Source of the DNA: Oscillospiraceae bacterium
Lineage (GTDB): Bacteria > Bacillota > Clostridia > Oscillospirales > Oscillospiraceae
Direction: 5' to 3'
Assembly: GCA_017646545.1 (NCBI GenBank)
Contig: JAGCMI010000091.1
Span: forward strand, 1 to 14,134
Length of the DNA: 14,134 nucleotides
Position numbers and translations under genes: made by a program. This document shows positions 12,380 through 14,134 of this stretch, in pieces. How positions within the stretch are numbered: the first letter of the stretch is position 1; the number at the start of each line of letters is the position of its first letter. Below the pieces are notes generated by a model, which did not search any database, was not told the DNA's origin, and saw nothing but the letters and a program-made list of their open reading frames with translations.

Positions 12380-13597
12380 ATGGAAAAAATGAAGAATTGG
12401 ATGTCCACCTACTTTACGAAGCGGAATGTGTTTCGGATTGTGGTGTTGGAGCTGCAGATCATTGGCTTGCTGCTCTGTGTGGTTTTGGCAATGTCCGTGA
12501 AGATGAGCATTACGCTTTCCGGTGATCCGGTTATCACCATTGATAAAGGTGAAAGTTTTGTGGATCCGGGCGCTATTGCCCGCGCAGATGGCCGTTTGGT
12601 GGATGTGGATGTGCAGGGAACGGTGGATACCAATGTTGCCGGTACATACACCTTATGTTACCGGGCTAGATTCCTGCTCAGCAGCTGTGAAGTGACGAGA
12701 ACCGTTCATGTGGTTGAGCCCCGTCCTCCGGTGCTGACCCTCAGCGGACAAAGTCAGATGACCTTGACCATGGGAACTGCCTATGTGGAACCCGGCTGCC
12801 GTGCGACGGATTGCAACGGCAAGGATTTGAGCGCTGAAGTGGAGATCACCGGCGAGGTAAATGTATTGGAAGCCGGAACATACACCGTCACCTATAAGGT
12901 AGCAGATGAGGAAGGCCGCGTGAGCACTGCTCAGCGAATCGTGACGGTAGAACCGGCCGAACGGCCTGAAGTGGTGAAGCCGGAAGGGAAGGTAATCTAT
13001 CTGACCTTTGATGACGGCCCCAGCCCCTATACCCAGCGCCTGCTGGAGATCTTGGCAAAATACGATGTGAAGGCCACCTTCTTTGTGGTTGGCTCCAATA
13101 CCAATCTGGATGTCAGACTCAATGCCATCGTGGATGCTGGCCACAGCATCGGTATCCACAGTATGACCCATGAATTTCCTGAGATTTATGCCAGTGAAGA
13201 GGCGTTCTTGCAAGATGTGTATGGGGTGCAGGATTTGATTTTCCAAAAAACTGGTGTGACCACTACATTGATGCGTTTCCCCGGTGGCAGTTCTACGAGT
13301 CGCTCTGATAACAAGTGCGATATGCCGAAACTGATACAGACTGTGATGGATCTGGGATTCCAGTATTTCGACTGGAATGTGGATAGCAAAGATGCTGGTG
13401 GTGCCAAGACTGCCGATGAGGTCTACCAGAATGTCATTGAGCAGATCGGTCAGAAAAAAATGACTTACGCTTGCGTCTTGATGCATGATTTGAAGAGTTA
13501 TAGTGTGGATGCGGTGGAGCGAATTATTTTGTGGGGATTGGAAAATGGCTACACATTCCTGCCCTTGACGGAAAACAGCCCCGGATTCCACCATTAA
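12380..13597 (+). CDS. Membrane-anchored polysaccharide deacetylase with two Ig-like (DUF5011-type) domains
   Basis: The protein has 405 residues from ATG 12380 (GAGG 6 bases upstream; an earlier in-frame ATG 12362 is less likely, and the open frame before it holds the promoter). Residues ~20-42 (IVVLELQIIGLLLCVVLAMS) form one membrane anchor. Two tandem repeats follow. Each has the DUF5011/bacterial Ig-like pattern: a fixed glycine-rich GxSFVDPGA or GTAYVEPGC, then a VDTNVAGTYTL or VNVLEAGTYTV strand. The C-terminal NodB domain has VIYLTFDDGPSPYT, HSIGIHSMTHEF, LMRFPGGSS, YFDWNVDSKDA and CVLMHDL. All metal and catalytic motifs are present, so it is predicted to deacetylate a cell-wall glycan at the outer face of the membrane. 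A terminator follows. Confidence 0.93.
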   Translation: MEKMKNWMSTYFTKRNVFRIVVLELQIIGLLLCVVLAMSVKMSITLSGDPVITIDKGESFVDPGAIARADGRLVDVDVQGTVDTNVAGTYTLCYRARFLLSSCEVTRTVHVVEPRPPVLTLSGQSQMTLTMGTAYVEPGCRATDCNGKDLSAEVEITGEVNVLEAGTYTVTYKVADEEGRVSTAQRIVTVEPAERPEVVKPEGKVIYLTFDDGPSPYTQRLLEILAKYDVKATFFVVGSNTNLDVRLNAIVDAGHSIGIHSMTHEFPEIYASEEAFLQDVYGVQDLIFQKTGVTTTLMRFPGGSSTSRSDNKCDMPKLIQTVMDLGFQYFDWNVDSKDAGGAKTADEVYQNVIEQIGQKKMTYACVLMHDLKSYSVDAVERIILWGLENGYTFLPLTENSPGFHH

Positions 13598-13603
13598 ATG
13601 AAG

Positions 13604-13624
13604 ATACTATATTATATATAGTAT
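13604..13624 (+). repeat. AT-only inverted repeat after the second deacetylase gene
   Basis: ATACTATAT and ATATAGTAT are perfect inverted 9-mers around TAT. A similar AT palindrome lies before the terminator at 7994. It is too weak in energy to be a terminator by itself. Confidence 0.5.
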
Positions 13625-13635
13625 ATACTGCACGC

Positions 13636-13675
13636 AAAGCAGGGGAGGAGCAATGCTCTTTCCCTGCTTTTTGTG
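13636..13675 (+). terminator. Intrinsic terminator of the deacetylase genes
   Basis: AAAGCAGGG (13636-13644) pairs with CCCTGCTTT (13662-13670); the stem continues inward with one or two G-T pairs to a loop CAATG, about 16 bp in all. It is followed by TTGTGTACTTTTTTATTT. Confidence 0.88.
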
Positions 13676-13743
13676 TACTTTTTTATTTCTCTGTTCTTAC
13701 TGAAATTCCTTTGAAAATTTTGTGATTTTTCCTAAAAAAGTTC

Positions 13744-13772
13744 TTGACAAATGTATGAAACAGTGATATCAT
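13744..13772 (+). promoter_or_regulatory. S10 operon promoter
   Basis: A consensus -35 TTGACA (13744-13749) and -10 TATCAT (13767-13772) are 17 bp apart, with TGA before the -10. Transcription would start near 13780, about 268 bases before the rpsJ start. Confidence 0.85.
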
Positions 13773-13779
13773 AATCGAG

Positions 13780-14047
13780 CGCGTGTAGGGAAATTATGCG
13801 TGCACTGCGATGATGCAGGAGATTGCTCGGAAACGAGGTAACTTCTGCGGAGTATGTCCGGTCATCGGGCGGCTGAACTGTGTTCGTTTGCGCTTGCGTA
13901 TATCGCTGCGCCAATGGAGAAGGGTCGGCCTTGCGTCGGCCATTTTTCATGGGCTGGAATGATACGCACGGCGGCGTGAACAGAACAGTTCGACCGTACC
14001 CAGACACCAAGCAAACTGAGTACGAAATTTTAGGAGGAAAACAAACC
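13780..14047 (+). promoter_or_regulatory. Structured 5' leader of the S10 ribosomal protein operon
   Basis: The 270-base stretch has no gene. Foldable parts are: GCAGGA (13815-13820) with TTCTGC (13843-13848), enclosing a CTCG-GAAA-CGAG tetraloop hairpin (13826-13837). A GCGC/GCG hairpin lies at 13890-13911. A long-range helix joins GAACTGT plus GTTC (13875-13885) to GAAC and ACAGTTC (13978-13991), extended by CGG with CCG. A GGCC-loop-GGCC hairpin at 13927-13941 runs into ATTTTTC and may be an attenuator. Such leaders of S10 operons are bound by an r-protein (L4 in the best-known cases); which protein acts here is inferred only. AGGAGG at 14032-14037 is the rpsJ ribosome binding site. Confidence 0.7.
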
Positions 14048-14134
14048 ATGGCAAACCAGATGATCGGCATTCGGCTGAAGGCATACGATCACCAGCTGAT
14101 CGATTCCAGCGCAGCCAAAATCGTCGAGACTGCA
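14048..14134 (+). CDS. rpsJ: 30S ribosomal protein S10 (5' part only)
   Basis: The first 29 codons are visible and run off the window. [20 protein letters not shown] followed by SAAKIVETA is the conserved N-terminus of S10, which opens the large ribosomal protein operon (S10-L3-L4 and so on) in Firmicutes. S10 is a small-subunit head protein and also acts as NusE in antitermination. The AGGAGG site is 10 bases before the ATG. Confidence 0.97.
   Translation, partial: MANQMIGIRLKAYDHQLIDSSAAKIVETA

Noticed and set aside
12653..13594. Minus-strand open frame of about 310 codons opposite the second deacetylase
   Set aside because: Antisense to a gene with all NodB motifs; the composition is rich in His and Ile as is usual for such shadows.

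Overview
The window looks like a chromosomal segment of an anaerobic, roughly 50% G+C clostridial Firmicute, probably of gut type. The grounds are strong AGGAGG-type ribosome binding sites, a SCIFF ranthipeptide with its radical SAM maturase (a near-universal clostridial marker), a PTS permease, a NusG_II/Gx-transporter pair, and an S10-operon promoter with a long leader. No phage, transposase or CRISPR array is visible. Genes are tightly packed and most transcription units end in clear intrinsic terminators.

Layout. Positions 1-546 hold the 3' end of a glucose/GlcNAc-class PTS EIIC-EIIB gene and its terminator. An extended -10 promoter then drives a two-gene unit, NusG domain II protein plus Gx transporter (693-1581). 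This unit converges, through a shared bidirectional terminator, on a minus-strand pair: a pyrophosphatase-like/Nudix fusion (start 3216) followed by a small radical SAM/SPASM protein (2457-1624). From a divergent promoter at about 3330 runs a six-gene plus-strand operon (3390-7971): HD-domain phosphohydrolase, DUF3786-like protein, AlkD-like DNA alkylation repair protein, a 67-residue cysteine-rich protein, a SAM methyltransferase and a GH13 alpha-glucosidase. Several of these genes overlap by the ATGA type.

The most distinctive locus is 8093-11115. It has a strong promoter preceded by a perfect 9-bp tandem repeat, then a 50-residue SCIFF precursor gene (8182-8334) that is easily missed, an intrinsic terminator in the intergenic gap, the SCIFF radical SAM maturase (8394-9773) and, one base after its stop, a short Orn/Lys/Arg-decarboxylase family PLP enzyme (9775-11115). 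The precursor has seven cysteines rather than six. The coupling to a PLP enzyme is the best candidate here for an incompletely described system.

The right part holds tRNA-Pro(UGG) on the minus strand with its own terminator and a 15-bp copy of its anticodon-arm region just upstream. Two paralogous polysaccharide deacetylases follow: one probably secreted, the other membrane-anchored with two Ig-like repeats. The window ends with a consensus promoter, a roughly 265-nt structured leader and the first 29 codons of rpsJ (ribosomal protein S10). All functional statements rest on motif recognition by eye; no database search was run.
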